NCBI RefSeq assembly: GCF_006094695.1 | Contig: NZ_CP035103.1 | Location: forward strand, 1-64,000 | Origin: Kocuria rosea | Lineage (GTDB): Bacteria > Actinomycetota > Actinomycetes > Actinomycetales > Micrococcaceae | DNA: 64,000 nt | Reading direction: 5' to 3' | Part shown: positions 21,173-29,984 of the stretch, one piece after another | Layout of the letters: each line of letters begins with the position of its first letter | Position numbering within the stretch: position 1 is the first letter of the stretch | Notes under the pieces: generated by a model | What the model saw: only the letters and a program-made list of their open reading frames with translations | Database searches by the model: none | What the model was told of the DNA's origin: nothing | Translations under genes and position numbers: made by a program

Positions 21173-22849
21173 TCAGTAGGCCTTGACGCGCTGCTCCACG
21201 ATCAGGTGGATCAGGGCGAACTGCCCTTCCTCGTCGATCGCCCTCAGGGCGGCCTGCAGCGCGCCGGGGATCTCGGCGTCGGTCTCCACGCGCACCCCGA
21301 ACCCGCCGAAGGCCTGGGCCATCAGGGCGAAGTCCGGGTTCTTCAGCTGCGTGCCCGAGACCCGGTCCGGGTAGTCCCGCTCCTGGTGGGTGCGGATCGT
21401 GCCGTACTCCTGGTTGTCCATCACGACCACCAGCGGCGTGGCCCCGTACTGGGCCGCGGTGGCCAGCTCCTGCCCGTTCATCAGGAACTCCCCGTCCCCG
21501 GCGATGGTCACCACCCGACGCCCCGGGAAGCGCAGCGAGGCCGCCACGGCCGAGGGCACCGAGTAGCCCATGGAGCCGTTGCGGGCCGAGATCATCGAGG
21601 CGTACCCCTTGGCGGGGAAGTAGCGGTGGGCCCAGTTGGTGTGCTCACCGGCGCCGAAGGTGCACATGGCGTCGTCGGGCAGACCCGCCACGAGATGGGC
21701 CATCATGGTGTCCATCCGGGCCCGGCCCCCGGACGGCTCCGTGGACACGGGGGTGGAGAACTCGACCTGCTGCGCCCGCAGCCGGGCGGTCCACTCCTTC
21801 CACGCCGGCTTGGCCGGCAGGTCGATGCGCACGAGGTCGCGCACGAACACGTCGGGCTTGGCCACGATCTGGTAGGACACCGGCCCGGAGCGCCCGCGCA
21901 GGGACGGGTCGATGGTGACCAGGAAGTTCTTCTTCTCCCAGTCCTGGCGGACCAGGAACCCGTTGGTGATGACGTCGCCGGGGACGGTGCCCACGAAGAC
22001 CAGCAGGTCGGTCTCCTCGAGCATCTCGAAGGTCGCCTTCGGGCGGCCGTAGCCGATCGGGCCCACGTAGGAGTCCGAGTCGAACGGGACGGTGCCCTCG
22101 GTGCGCCACTCGGCCGCGGCCGGGAGGTGGTGCTCCTCGAGCCAGTCCGTGAGGCCGGCCGCACCCTCGACGGTCCAGTCGTTGCCGCCGGTCACGAACA
22201 GGGGCTTCTCCGCGGTCGAGAGCGCGTCGCGCAGCGCCTTCCAGTCGTTGACCGTCATCCCGCCGTGGGCCACGGGGATCGGCGGGTGCAGGGTCGCGTC
22301 GATCTCGGCCCGGATGATGTCCTCGGGCAGACCCACGACCACGGGGCCGGGGCGGCCGGAGTTGGCGGCGAACATCGCCTCGGCCACGATCTCGGAGGCC
22401 CGCTCGGCGTGGTCGAGGACCATCACGCGCTTGGCCCCGGAGTCGAACCACGCGTGCGGGTCGAACTCCTGGAACGCCTCCTTGTCGCGGTGCTCGAACG
22501 GGATCAGGCCCACGAACAGCACCATCGGGGTGGAGTCCTGCCACGAGGTGTGCAGGCCCACGTGGGCGTTGGCCGCGCCGGGGCCGCGGGTCACCATGGC
22601 CACGCCCGGGACGGGGCCCATCTTGCCGTCGGCCTCGGCCATGTAGGCCGCACCGCCCTCGTGGCGGCAGACGACCGTCTCGATCGACGAGTGGTGCAGA
22701 CCGTCGAGCACGTCCAGGTAGGACTCGCCGGGCACCACGTAGGTGCGCTGCACGCCGTGCGCCACGAGCGTGTCCACGATGACGTGGCCCGCCGACTTGC
22801 GGGCAGTGGTCTGTGCGGGGGATGCGGGGTCCGCAGTGGTCTGGGTCAA
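21173..22849 (-). CDS. Thiamine-diphosphate enzyme, acetolactate-synthase-like
   Basis: The 558-residue protein has the three-domain layout of the ALS/pyruvate-oxidase family. The catalytic glutamate is in VCRHEGGAAYMA, the central domain covers about 200-340, and the diphosphate-binding motif GDGEFLMNG followed by a distal Asn (MDNQEYG) lies near 425-460. Members make acetolactate or cleave 2-keto or carboxylated acids; this copy lacks a neighbouring ilvN, so a catabolic role is more likely than branched-chain synthesis. The TTG at 22847-22849 was chosen because AAAAGGA precedes it and upstream codons are non-homologous. A weak -10 TATTTT lies on the minus strand at 22939-22944. Confidence 0.85.
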   Translation of the reverse strand: MTQTTADPASPAQTTARKSAGHVIVDTLVAHGVQRTYVVPGESYLDVLDGLHHSSIETVVCRHEGGAAYMAEADGKMGPVPGVAMVTRGPGAANAHVGLHTSWQDSTPMVLFVGLIPFEHRDKEAFQEFDPHAWFDSGAKRVMVLDHAERASEIVAEAMFAANSGRPGPVVVGLPEDIIRAEIDATLHPPIPVAHGGMTVNDWKALRDALSTAEKPLFVTGGNDWTVEGAAGLTDWLEEHHLPAAAEWRTEGTVPFDSDSYVGPIGYGRPKATFEMLEETDLLVFVGTVPGDVITNGFLVRQDWEKKNFLVTIDPSLRGRSGPVSYQIVAKPDVFVRDLVRIDLPAKPAWKEWTARLRAQQVEFSTPVSTEPSGGRARMDTMMAHLVAGLPDDAMCTFGAGEHTNWAHRYFPAKGYASMISARNGSMGYSVPSAVAASLRFPGRRVVTIAGDGEFLMNGQELATAAQYGATPLVVVMDNQEYGTIRTHQERDYPDRVSGTQLKNPDFALMAQAFGGFGVRVETDAEIPGALQAALRAIDEEGQFALIHLIVEQRVKAY

Positions 22850-23045
22850 CGTGGGTCCTTTTCGCCGTTGAAAATGGAGCGGTGGGGCTGGGCAGGCCGG
22901 AACCGGCTCGGGGGTCCGGGCCTGGCGCAGTTCATCCGAAAATACCCGATGCGGGCGGCGATCCGTGTCCTGGCGGTCACGGAGGAGTAAAGAAGGACGC
23001 ACAGCGCCCGCGGTGCCCTGTGCGCTCCCGGGCCCGGGCACGACG

Positions 23046-23096
23046 ACGACGGCGGCGGTGGTCTCCCCCGGAGGGGACGATCACCGCCGCCGTCGT
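23046..23096 (-). terminator. Terminator after sugar porter gene
   Basis: A perfect 15-bp outer stem (23046-23060 with 23082-23096) encloses a second small GC stem. It lies 17 bp beyond the stop of the sugar porter gene, so the downstream thiamine-diphosphate enzyme gene probably has its own promoter. Confidence 0.7.
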
Positions 23097-23112
23097 GGAT
23101 CCTGCGCGGTGC

Positions 23113-24528
23113 TCAGTCCTGCATGTCCTCGAGCTCGATGCCGGTGGTCTCGCGGACCATCTTGATCGTGAAGATCAGGGAGACGAGCCCGAAGAACGCG
23201 TAGAGCCCGTACGCGACGCCCAGGGAGAAGGCCGCCAGGGCCGGGAAGGTCACGGTGACCAGCCAGTTGGCGATCCACTGCACGAATCCGGCCACGGCCA
23301 GGGCGGCGCCGCGGATCCGGTTCGGGAACATCTCGCCCAGCAGGACCCACATCATGGGACCCCACGAGACGCCGAAGAAGACCACGAACAGGTTGGCGGC
23401 CACGAGGGCGAGGGGACCGGCGGTGGGGCCGAGCACCGGTGCGCCGTCGACCACGTCGGCCGTGGCGAACAGGACGGCGAGGGTGGCGAGGGACAGGGTC
23501 ATGCCCGCCGAGCCGATGAGCAGGAGCCGGCGCCGGCCGACCTTCTCGACGAGCGCGATCGCCACGATGGTCACGGCGACGTTGACCACGGACGTGATCA
23601 CCGTGATGGTGAACGAGTCGGCCTCGGTGAAGCCCACGGACTGCCAGAGCACGTTCGAGTAGTAGAAGATCACGTTGATGCCCACGAACTGCTGCAGCGC
23701 GGCCAGGCCGATGCCCACCCACACGATCGGCTTGAGACCGGCCGTCCGTCCCTTTAGATCGGACAGCCGGGGCTTGTGCTCGATCCGGAGGGTCTCCTTG
23801 ATGAGGCGCACCCGCTCGGCCGCCGACGCGGAGCCCTGCAGATTGGCCAGCACGGCCTCGGCCTCGTCGGAGCGACCGTCCTCCACCAGGTAGCGGGGGG
23901 ACTCGGGGATCGTGAACGCGCCGATCAGATAGGCGATGGCCGGGATGGCCTCGGCCATGAACATCCACCGCCAGGCCTCCAGGCCGAGCCACAGCTCCTG
24001 GGTGGAGCCGCCGGCCATGGCGGCGAGCCAGGCGTCCACCGCCAGCGAGATGAAGATGCCGAGCACGATGCCCATCTGCTGCAGCGAGCCGAGCCGGCCG
24101 CGGATGGAAGCCGGGGCGACCTCGGCGATGTAGGCGGGAGCGATGACGGAGGCGACACCCACGCCGATGCCCCCGACGACGCGCCAGAAGATCAGCCAGC
24201 CGAAGCTGTCCACCACACCGCAGCCGATCGCGCTGACGAGGAAGAGGACCGCGGCGATCTTCATCACCGGGACGCGGCCCAGGGCGTCGGCGACCCGGCC
24301 GCCGAAGAACGCACCTGCGGCGGCGCCGAGCAGGGCCGAGGCCACGGCGAAGCCGAGCGGTCCGGGAGCGACCCCGAACTCCTCCTGGATGGCCGAGACC
24401 GCGCCGTTGATGACCGCGGAGTCGTAGCCGAAGAGGAAGCCGCCGAAGGCGGCGACGATGGTGATCCGGAGGACCGCCGAGGTGTTCGGGTGCTCCGCGA
24501 CCCTGGGGGTCGTGGCGTCTTGGCTCAT
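23113..24528 (-). CDS. Sugar porter (MFS), proton-linked
   Basis: The 471-residue permease imports a hexose or pentose with protons. It shows the sugar-porter signatures: GFLFGYDSAVING in helix 1, GRVADALGR in the 2-3 loop, PESPRYLVEDGR before the central loop, QQFVGIN in helix 7, and PNRIRG late. Length and layout match XylE or GlcP types; the exact sugar is unknown. The ATG at 24526-24528 is preceded by AAGGGAG. The ROK regulator gene lies 186 bp upstream on the same strand, and a 12-bp motif occurs upstream of both genes, suggesting co-regulation. Confidence 0.9.
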   Translation of the reverse strand: MSQDATTPRVAEHPNTSAVLRITIVAAFGGFLFGYDSAVINGAVSAIQEEFGVAPGPLGFAVASALLGAAAGAFFGGRVADALGRVPVMKIAAVLFLVSAIGCGVVDSFGWLIFWRVVGGIGVGVASVIAPAYIAEVAPASIRGRLGSLQQMGIVLGIFISLAVDAWLAAMAGGSTQELWLGLEAWRWMFMAEAIPAIAYLIGAFTIPESPRYLVEDGRSDEAEAVLANLQGSASAAERVRLIKETLRIEHKPRLSDLKGRTAGLKPIVWVGIGLAALQQFVGINVIFYYSNVLWQSVGFTEADSFTITVITSVVNVAVTIVAIALVEKVGRRRLLLIGSAGMTLSLATLAVLFATADVVDGAPVLGPTAGPLALVAANLFVVFFGVSWGPMMWVLLGEMFPNRIRGAALAVAGFVQWIANWLVTVTFPALAAFSLGVAYGLYAFFGLVSLIFTIKMVRETTGIELEDMQD

Positions 24529-24688
24529 CGGACAGCTCCCTTGCTGGTGGAGATCGGCTGCTGGTGGAGGAAACGGCGTGGGCCCGGGACGTGCCGTCCG
24601 CCGCACCCCGGGGCGGACGCACCCGCCGACGCCGCAGGGTTCGTGTGACGCGATCCACACTAAAACTCAGTGCGCTGAATGTCCATTA

Positions 24689-24700
24689 GTCGAAGACAGG
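24689..24700 (-). promoter_or_regulatory. Shared 12-bp motif upstream of the sugar porter gene
   Basis: GTCGAAGACAGG (plus strand) recurs exactly at 25968-25979 upstream of the ROK gene. A pseudo-palindrome TCAGTGCGCTGA lies nearby at 24667-24678. Either could be an operator for the ROK regulator. Confidence 0.35.
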
Positions 24701-24714
24701 TGTCGTCCGGCGCG

Positions 24715-25911
24715 TCATCCTGCCGGAAGGGCCCCGACGGGCAGCTCCGCGTGCTGCAGGGCGAGGATCACCGCGCCCGCCACGTGCGCCTCGATGCCCA
24801 GCGTGGCGGTCTCGATCCGCAGGCCCCGCACGCTGCCGCGGACCCCCTGGCGGGAGACGACCTCGCGCAGCGGGCCGAGCAGCAGCTCGCCGGCCCGGGC
24901 GATCTCGCCGCCGACGACCACGAGCTCCGGGTTGATGGTGTTGCACAGGTTGGCCACCGCCGTGCCGAGCAGGCGGCCGGTGTCGCCGATGACCCGCCCG
25001 CAGCCGACGTCGCCGGCGAGCGCCGCGGCCACGAGATCGGGCACGGTCAGGTCGGGCCCGTGCGTGGTGCTCAGCAGGCCGGTGACGTCCCCGGAGGACA
25101 CGTAGGTCTCGAGGCACCCGCGGTTTCCGCACCGGCACACCCGGCCGTGCTCGTCCACGGTCGTGTGGCCGAGCTCCCCGGCGGACCCGGTGGCGCCGCG
25201 GAAGAGGGACCCGTTGAGGATCAGACCGGCGCCCACGCCGTGGCCGATCTTGAGGTAGGCCATGTGCTGCGCTCCGCGCCCGGCGCCCCAGGCGTGCTCG
25301 CCCAGGGCGCCCGCGTTGGCGTCGTTCTCGACGACGACGGGCAGTCCGAGCCGGCGGCCGGCCTCCTCGCGCACGTCGATCCCGCTCCACGCCGGGAGGA
25401 TCGCGCTCACACTGACCAGCCGGCCCTCGAGGTCCACGGGGGCCGGGAGGGTGAGGCCCGCGGCGAGCAGCCCGGACCGTGCCGTGCCGTGCTCCCGGAG
25501 GAGGGCGTCGAGGGTCCGGCCGACCAGCTCGAGGTCCTCGGCGAAGCGGTGCTCGGCAGGCAGCTCGTGACGCCGCTGGGCGAGGATCCTCTGATTCAGG
25601 TCCGCGACGGCCACCGTGACGTGGCGGTGTCCCACGTCGATGCCGACCACGTGGCCGGCCGAGCCCCGGAAGCCGATGCGCTGACCCCGGCGGCCGGCGC
25701 CGTCCGTCTCCATGACGAGCAGGCCGGCGCCGATCAGCTGGTGGACGATGCTGGACACCGTCGAGGGCGCCAGTGCGGTGCGCCGGGAGATCTGCGCCTG
25801 GGTCAGGTGCCCGTCACGGCGCACCGCGTCGAGCACCCGGCGCTGGTTGGCGTTGCGCAGGGACGTCTGCGAACCGGGTGGAACGGGGGACCCCGCGGGC
25901 TCGGACATCAT
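24715..25911 (-). CDS. ROK-family transcriptional regulator
   Basis: ROK regulators bind sugars in a kinase-like fold and control sugar uptake genes. The 398-residue protein has an N-terminal winged helix (about 18-80, HLTQAQISRRTALAPSTVSS) and a ROK domain with GIDVGHRHV as phosphate motif, END at the sugar site, and a zinc motif H-x-CRCGNRGC (about 255-275). Two ATGs (25909 and 25906) are possible; the second is better spaced from AGAGGA. The likely target is the adjacent sugar porter gene, and it probably represses itself too. Confidence 0.9.
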   Translation of the reverse strand: MMSEPAGSPVPPGSQTSLRNANQRRVLDAVRRDGHLTQAQISRRTALAPSTVSSIVHQLIGAGLLVMETDGAGRRGQRIGFRGSAGHVVGIDVGHRHVTVAVADLNQRILAQRRHELPAEHRFAEDLELVGRTLDALLREHGTARSGLLAAGLTLPAPVDLEGRLVSVSAILPAWSGIDVREEAGRRLGLPVVVENDANAGALGEHAWGAGRGAQHMAYLKIGHGVGAGLILNGSLFRGATGSAGELGHTTVDEHGRVCRCGNRGCLETYVSSGDVTGLLSTTHGPDLTVPDLVAAALAGDVGCGRVIGDTGRLLGTAVANLCNTINPELVVVGGEIARAGELLLGPLREVVSRQGVRGSVRGLRIETATLGIEAHVAGAVILALQHAELPVGALPAG

Positions 25912-25919
25912 CGTCCTCT

Positions 25920-25979
25920 TTCACCGGTGAACGTGAACAGGACTGTCATCCTAATCAGCGTTCACAGGTCGAAGACAGG
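25920..25979 (-). promoter_or_regulatory. ROK gene promoter and operator region
   Basis: A perfect 12-bp palindrome TTCACCGGTGAA (25920-25931) is followed by GTGAAC (25933-25938) and GTTCAC (25960-25965) half sites. A -10-like TAGGAT reads on the minus strand at 25948-25953. The motif GTCGAAGACAGG (25968-25979) lies where the -35 would be. Confidence 0.45.
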
Positions 25980-26012
25980 GGTGGGCGGCCCGGGGGTTCC
26001 GCCCGCCTGCTC

Positions 26013-26345
26013 TCAGAGGACCTTGCCGGCCTCGGCGATCAGCCCTCTGGCGGCGGCGACCTGGGCGGGGGAGGCCGCGACGAAGTGCTCGTCGCGGGTC
26101 ACCACCGTGGGCACCGTGGCGTTGCCGTCGTTGAGGGACTCCACGAAGGCCAGGGCGTCCCGGTCCTCCCAGATGTCGGTCCACATGGCGCGCTCGGCGT
26201 CCGGTCCGAGTCCGCGCTCGAGCATGCCGCAGAACGGGCACCCGGGCCGCCAGTAGATGGCGACCCCGCCCTCCGCCACGTGCTGGACGGCCTCGGCGTG
26301 GGAGGCGGCCGGGCGGCGGCTGCGGGACTTGTCCTTCTTGAACAC
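26013..26345 (-). CDS. Glutaredoxin/mycoredoxin-like protein
   Basis: The 110-residue protein has a basic N-terminal extension (1-12) and a thioredoxin fold with redox motif C36-P-F-C39, the cis-proline segment TVPTVV near 77-82 and a C-terminal helix. In mycothiol-using actinobacteria such proteins reduce protein disulfides with mycothiol (mycoredoxins). The GTG start follows GGAGC. It stands alone between the ROK gene and a long gene-free stretch. Confidence 0.85.
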   Translation of the reverse strand: MFKKDKSRSRRPAASHAEAVQHVAEGGVAIYWRPGCPFCGMLERGLGPDAERAMWTDIWEDRDALAFVESLNDGNATVPTVVTRDEHFVAASPAQVAAARGLIAEAGKVL

Positions 26346-26782
26346 GGGGGCTCCTCGCGGGTCGGGCGGCAGGGTGGGAGTGGCGGCCCAGTCTATCCGG
26401 ACCGTTCTACGTCAAGAGCTGTCCCCCGATGAGGGGACAGGGACTGGAAGTGGCAGAAGCATGGCAAGAGGGTGGCGGAGGCCCGTCGTGGCGGTGTCCG
26501 TCTTCGAGAACGCCCAATAAGGTTTGATCTTCCCGCAAATGTCCGGCGTTCCACGTGAAACTGCGCGGCTTCGTTCGAGCATCAGCCTTTTTCGGCTGAT
26601 CGCGTTGCCGGTGTCGCGCGGGGGACGCGGAGCGTCACACAGCGGCCCCGACGGCACCGTTCCCGCCGCCAAGCTTCATGATTTGTCATTCTCTGTACCG
26701 ATTCGGGGAATTCTTCCCGAACTCTCTTGCGGGCCGGGCGTTCGGGGACTCCCGGAACGTGGCGTGTGTCATGGTGGTGGGC
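26346..26782. other. Gene-free stretch with parS and hairpins
   Basis: No gene with a credible start or domain is visible in 437 bp. It holds a hairpin CTGTCCCC/GGGGACAG (26419-26426 with 26433-26440), the parS site, a small hairpin ATCAGCC/GGCTGAT with a TTTTTC loop (26581-26600), a TTGTCA hexamer (26683-26688) and an imperfect palindrome around an EcoRI-type core (26704-26719). Base composition is less GC-rich than the flanks. Confidence 0.5.
26547..26562. other. parS: parS chromosome-segregation site
   Basis: CGTTCCACGTGAAACT matches the ParB-binding consensus TGTTNCACGTGAAACA at 14 of 16 positions, with the central GTTCCACGTGAAAC intact. It lies in non-coding DNA about 25 kb from oriC, where parS sites cluster. 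No parA or parB gene is in the window; they usually lie on the other side of dnaA. Confidence 0.8.
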
Positions 26783-27616
26783 ATGGCAATTCCGGCGCAG
26801 CACTCTTCCCCCCGGCCGGCCCGCTCCACCTGGTCCCTCCCCCAGCTGCACCAGTGGGTGGTCGTCCCCTTCATCGTCGTGCTCGTCACGGCGACCGTGG
26901 GGCGGCTGCTGGTGTACTCCCCGGGAGTCGCGGCACAGGAGATCGAGGTCCTGCACCGGCTCGACGCGGCGCGCCTCGGCGTCCTGGACGCGCTGGCGCT
27001 CGTCCTGCACCACGCGTTCTCCACCCCGGGGGCGTTCGCGATCATCGCCGCCCTCACCGCCTGGCTCGCCCTGGCGCGCCGGCGGCCCTGGGACGCCGCC
27101 GGCTTCGCCGTCACGGCGCTCTCCGGCTGGGCCGCGGTCGGGATGGTGAAGGTCGCCGTCGGCCGCCCCCGGCCGGACAGCACGGCGTTCCCGGAACCCC
27201 TCGTCCTCGTGGACGGCCTCACGTCCTTCCCCTCCGGGCACGCGGGTGCCGCGCTGGCCATCGCGGCGGCGTTCTGCCTCGCGATGCGCCGGTCGAGGTC
27301 CGCCTCCGCCGTCCTCGTCGCGGGACTGGGCACGGCCGTGCTCGTCGGGCTGTCCCGGCTCTACCTGGGCGTGCACTACCCCCTCGACGTCCTCGCCTCG
27401 TTCCCCGTCGCCTGGGCGGGCCTGGCCGTGGGGTGCGGTCTCGCCAACCACCTGGTGCCCGCGCTCGCCTACGGCTTCGGCTGGCAGCAGGAGGACGCGG
27501 CGTGGCACGACGTCGAGCAGGGGCGCGCCGCCGAGGAGAGCCCCGCCGAGGACGCTCGTCCGGACACGGCACGGGTGCCGGTCGTGGCCCGGCGGACGGA
27601 CCACCACGCCGCCTGA
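26783..27616 (+). CDS. PAP2-family membrane phosphatase
   Basis: The 277-residue membrane protein has about six helices and the three phosphatase motifs: K-x6-RP (KVAVGRPRP), PSGH (SFPSGHA) and SR-x5-H-x3-D (SRLYLGVHYPLD). Such enzymes remove phosphate from lipid phosphates or undecaprenyl diphosphate on the outer face of the membrane. The hydrophilic tail (230-277) is acidic. ATG codons at 26771 and 26783 are both possible; 26783 is used because GGTGGTGG precedes it. It converges with the MMPL gene 41 bp away. Confidence 0.88.
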   Translation: MAIPAQHSSPRPARSTWSLPQLHQWVVVPFIVVLVTATVGRLLVYSPGVAAQEIEVLHRLDAARLGVLDALALVLHHAFSTPGAFAIIAALTAWLALARRRPWDAAGFAVTALSGWAAVGMVKVAVGRPRPDSTAFPEPLVLVDGLTSFPSGHAGAALAIAAAFCLAMRRSRSASAVLVAGLGTAVLVGLSRLYLGVHYPLDVLASFPVAWAGLAVGCGLANHLVPALAYGFGWQQEDAAWHDVEQGRAAEESPAEDARPDTARVPVVARRTDHHAA

Positions 27617-27657
27617 CACGCCGCCCGCGGCCGTGGCACCGGGCGCCCCGCCGGGTC

Positions 27658-29898
27658 TCAGGGCTCGATCCGCCGGTGGAAGGGCCACCAGATGGCCCGG
27701 CCGATGTCGTAGGTCAGGGCCGGCACCAGCAGCGACCGGACGATCAGCGCGTCCAGGAGCACGCCGAACGCCACGATGAACGCCAGCTGCACCAGGAACA
27801 TGATCGGGATGACGGCCAGCGCCGCGAACGTGGCCGCGAGCACGATGCCGGCCGAGGTGATCACCCCGCCGGTGAGGGTGAGACCCCGGAGGATGCCAGC
27901 CCGGGTGCCGTGCACCAGCGACTCCTCCCGCACCCGGGACATCAGGAAGATGTTGTAGTCGATGCCCAGCGCCACGAGGAAGACGAAGCCGAAGAGCGGG
28001 ACCGAGGGGTCCGCACCGGGCAGGTCCAGGACGTTGTTGAACACGAGGGCGGAGACGCCCAGGGCCGTGAAGAACGAGACCACGGTGGTGAGGATCAGCA
28101 GCACCGGGGCCAGGACGGAGCGCAGCAGCAGCATGAGGATCAGGGTGATGACCACGAGGATCACCGGGATGATCAGCGTGCGGTCGGCGATCGAGGTCTC
28201 GTTGGTGTCGATGTTCGTCGCTGTGGTGCCGCCCACGAGGATCTCCGCGTCCGCCGCGCGCAGGTTCTCGCGCAGCTCCCGGACGGTCTGCTCCGCCTCG
28301 GGGGAGTCGGCGGCGTCGGACAGCGTGGCCTGGAGCTGATAGAGGCCCTCGGCCTCCGTCGGCTCGGCCCCGGCGAAGGGCCCGGCCGGGGGCGGGGCGT
28401 CCTCCCCGAGGGGCAGGGTGCCGGACGGGGAGTCGTTGGCGACGGCGACGACGCCGGCCACGCCCTCCGTGCCCTCGACCGCCTCGACCGCGGCGTCCAG
28501 GGAACGGGTCGGGACCAGCAGGACCGCTGGGCTGCCGGAGCCGCCGGGGAAGTGCTGGGCCAGGGCCTCCTGGCCGTCCCGCGCCTGGGACTCGCCGAGC
28601 ACGAGCTCGCTCTGCTCCACGCCCGAGGCCTCGAACTGGGTGCTGAACCCGGCGAGGGCGAGGAGCACCACAGTGGTCACCACCCAGATCGCCCGCGGGG
28701 CGCGGGCCACGAACCGGGCCACCGAGGCCCACACGCCTCGCCCCTCGACGGTCGGGCGGGTGCCGGCCCCGTGCTCGACCACGCGCACGCGCTCCGCGCC
28801 CGAGGCGTCGTAGCGGGGCCGGAACGGCCAGAAGGCCCCCCGTCCCGTGGCGTAGAGGACCGCGGGCAGGAAGGTCAGGGCCGCCAGGACGGACATCACG
28901 ATGCCGACGGAGGCCACCGGGCCCAGCGCCTTGTTCGAGGCGAGGTCCGAGAGCAACAGGCACAGCAGGCCCGCGATGACGGTGGCGCCGGAGGCGACGA
29001 TCGGCTCGACCGAGCCCTTGAGGGCCGCCCGGGTCGCGTCCGCCCGTCCCCGGTGGTGCAGGAGGGCGTCCCGGTACCGGGCCGTGTAGAGCAGCGAGTA
29101 GTCGGTGGCGGCGCCGACCACGAGGATGAACAGGATGCCCTGCACCTGGCCGCTGATGGTCACGAGCTCGTTGGCCGCCAGCCAGTACACGACCAGGATG
29201 GCGGCGCTGAGGGCGAAGACCGAGGTCAGCAGCACCAGGACGGGCAGCACGGGGGAGCGGTAGACCACGAGGAGGATCACGAACACCACGGCCAGCGCCA
29301 CGCCCAGCAGGATCCCGTCGATGCCCTCGAAACCGGCCACGAGATCGGCCGTGAACCCGGCGGGGCCCGTCACGTAGCTCTGCAGGCCCTCCGGCCGGTC
29401 CGTCTCGAACCGTTCCGCGAGCGCCTCGACGTCGTCGACGACCTCGCCGTCGGGCAGGGGGACGACGAGCTGGAAGGCCTCCCCGTCCTCGGACGGGATC
29501 AGCGGCGAGGTCTGCCCCTCGGCAAGGCCGCTCTCCTGCACCGCCGCGGCGGCGTCCTCCGCCCACGCCCGGTCGGCGGCGGTCAGCCCGCCCTCCCGGG
29601 CGAGGAGGACGATCGCGGGGATCGTCTCCGAGTCCCGGAACTCGCCCAGCAGCCGGGTGACCTGCGTGGACTCGGTGGACTCGGGCAGGAAGCTGGACTG
29701 GTCGTTGGTCGAGACCTCGGAGATCTTCCCGAAGTACGGCCCGCCCACGCCGGCCACCGCGAGCCACCCGACGATCAGCAGCGCCGGCAGCAGGATCCGC
29801 AGCAGCGTGGTCCAGCGGGAGCGCCGCGGGGGTGCGGGGGACCCGGGGGCCTCGGCCCACGGGGCGGGACGGGACGCGGTGGGGGCCGGGGTGGTCAT
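27658..29898 (-). CDS. MMPL-family RND transporter
   Basis: The 746-residue membrane protein has two repeats, each with one helix, a large extracytoplasmic domain and five helices. Proton-relay Asp-Tyr pairs are in GAATDYSLL (first half) and LGIDYNIF (second half), as in MmpL3-type lipid or drug exporters. The sequence is close to the YdfJ-type MMPL group found in many actinobacteria. The substrate is unknown. The start ATG follows AAAGG. An AT-rich stretch upstream (29985-30022) probably carries its promoter. Confidence 0.9.
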   Translation of the reverse strand: MTTPAPTASRPAPWAEAPGSPAPPRRSRWTTLLRILLPALLIVGWLAVAGVGGPYFGKISEVSTNDQSSFLPESTESTQVTRLLGEFRDSETIPAIVLLAREGGLTAADRAWAEDAAAAVQESGLAEGQTSPLIPSEDGEAFQLVVPLPDGEVVDDVEALAERFETDRPEGLQSYVTGPAGFTADLVAGFEGIDGILLGVALAVVFVILLVVYRSPVLPVLVLLTSVFALSAAILVVYWLAANELVTISGQVQGILFILVVGAATDYSLLYTARYRDALLHHRGRADATRAALKGSVEPIVASGATVIAGLLCLLLSDLASNKALGPVASVGIVMSVLAALTFLPAVLYATGRGAFWPFRPRYDASGAERVRVVEHGAGTRPTVEGRGVWASVARFVARAPRAIWVVTTVVLLALAGFSTQFEASGVEQSELVLGESQARDGQEALAQHFPGGSGSPAVLLVPTRSLDAAVEAVEGTEGVAGVVAVANDSPSGTLPLGEDAPPPAGPFAGAEPTEAEGLYQLQATLSDAADSPEAEQTVRELRENLRAADAEILVGGTTATNIDTNETSIADRTLIIPVILVVITLILMLLLRSVLAPVLLILTTVVSFFTALGVSALVFNNVLDLPGADPSVPLFGFVFLVALGIDYNIFLMSRVREESLVHGTRAGILRGLTLTGGVITSAGIVLAATFAALAVIPIMFLVQLAFIVAFGVLLDALIVRSLLVPALTYDIGRAIWWPFHRRIEP

Positions 29899-29984
29899 GG
29901 CGTGCCTTTCACGAGCGGCAGGAGCAGGTCGGAGCCGCGGCGACCGACGGACCCCACCGCGGAACCGGAGGCGCCGGGGTCTGG

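Noticed and set aside
26346..26680. Insertion-sequence remnant
   Set aside because: No transposase frame, terminal inverted repeat pair or target duplication could be identified.
26582..29860. A 1092-codon minus-strand open frame overlapping the PAP2 and MMPL genes
   Set aside because: The MMPL and PAP2 frames are strongly supported by motifs; this frame is a shadow in another register.
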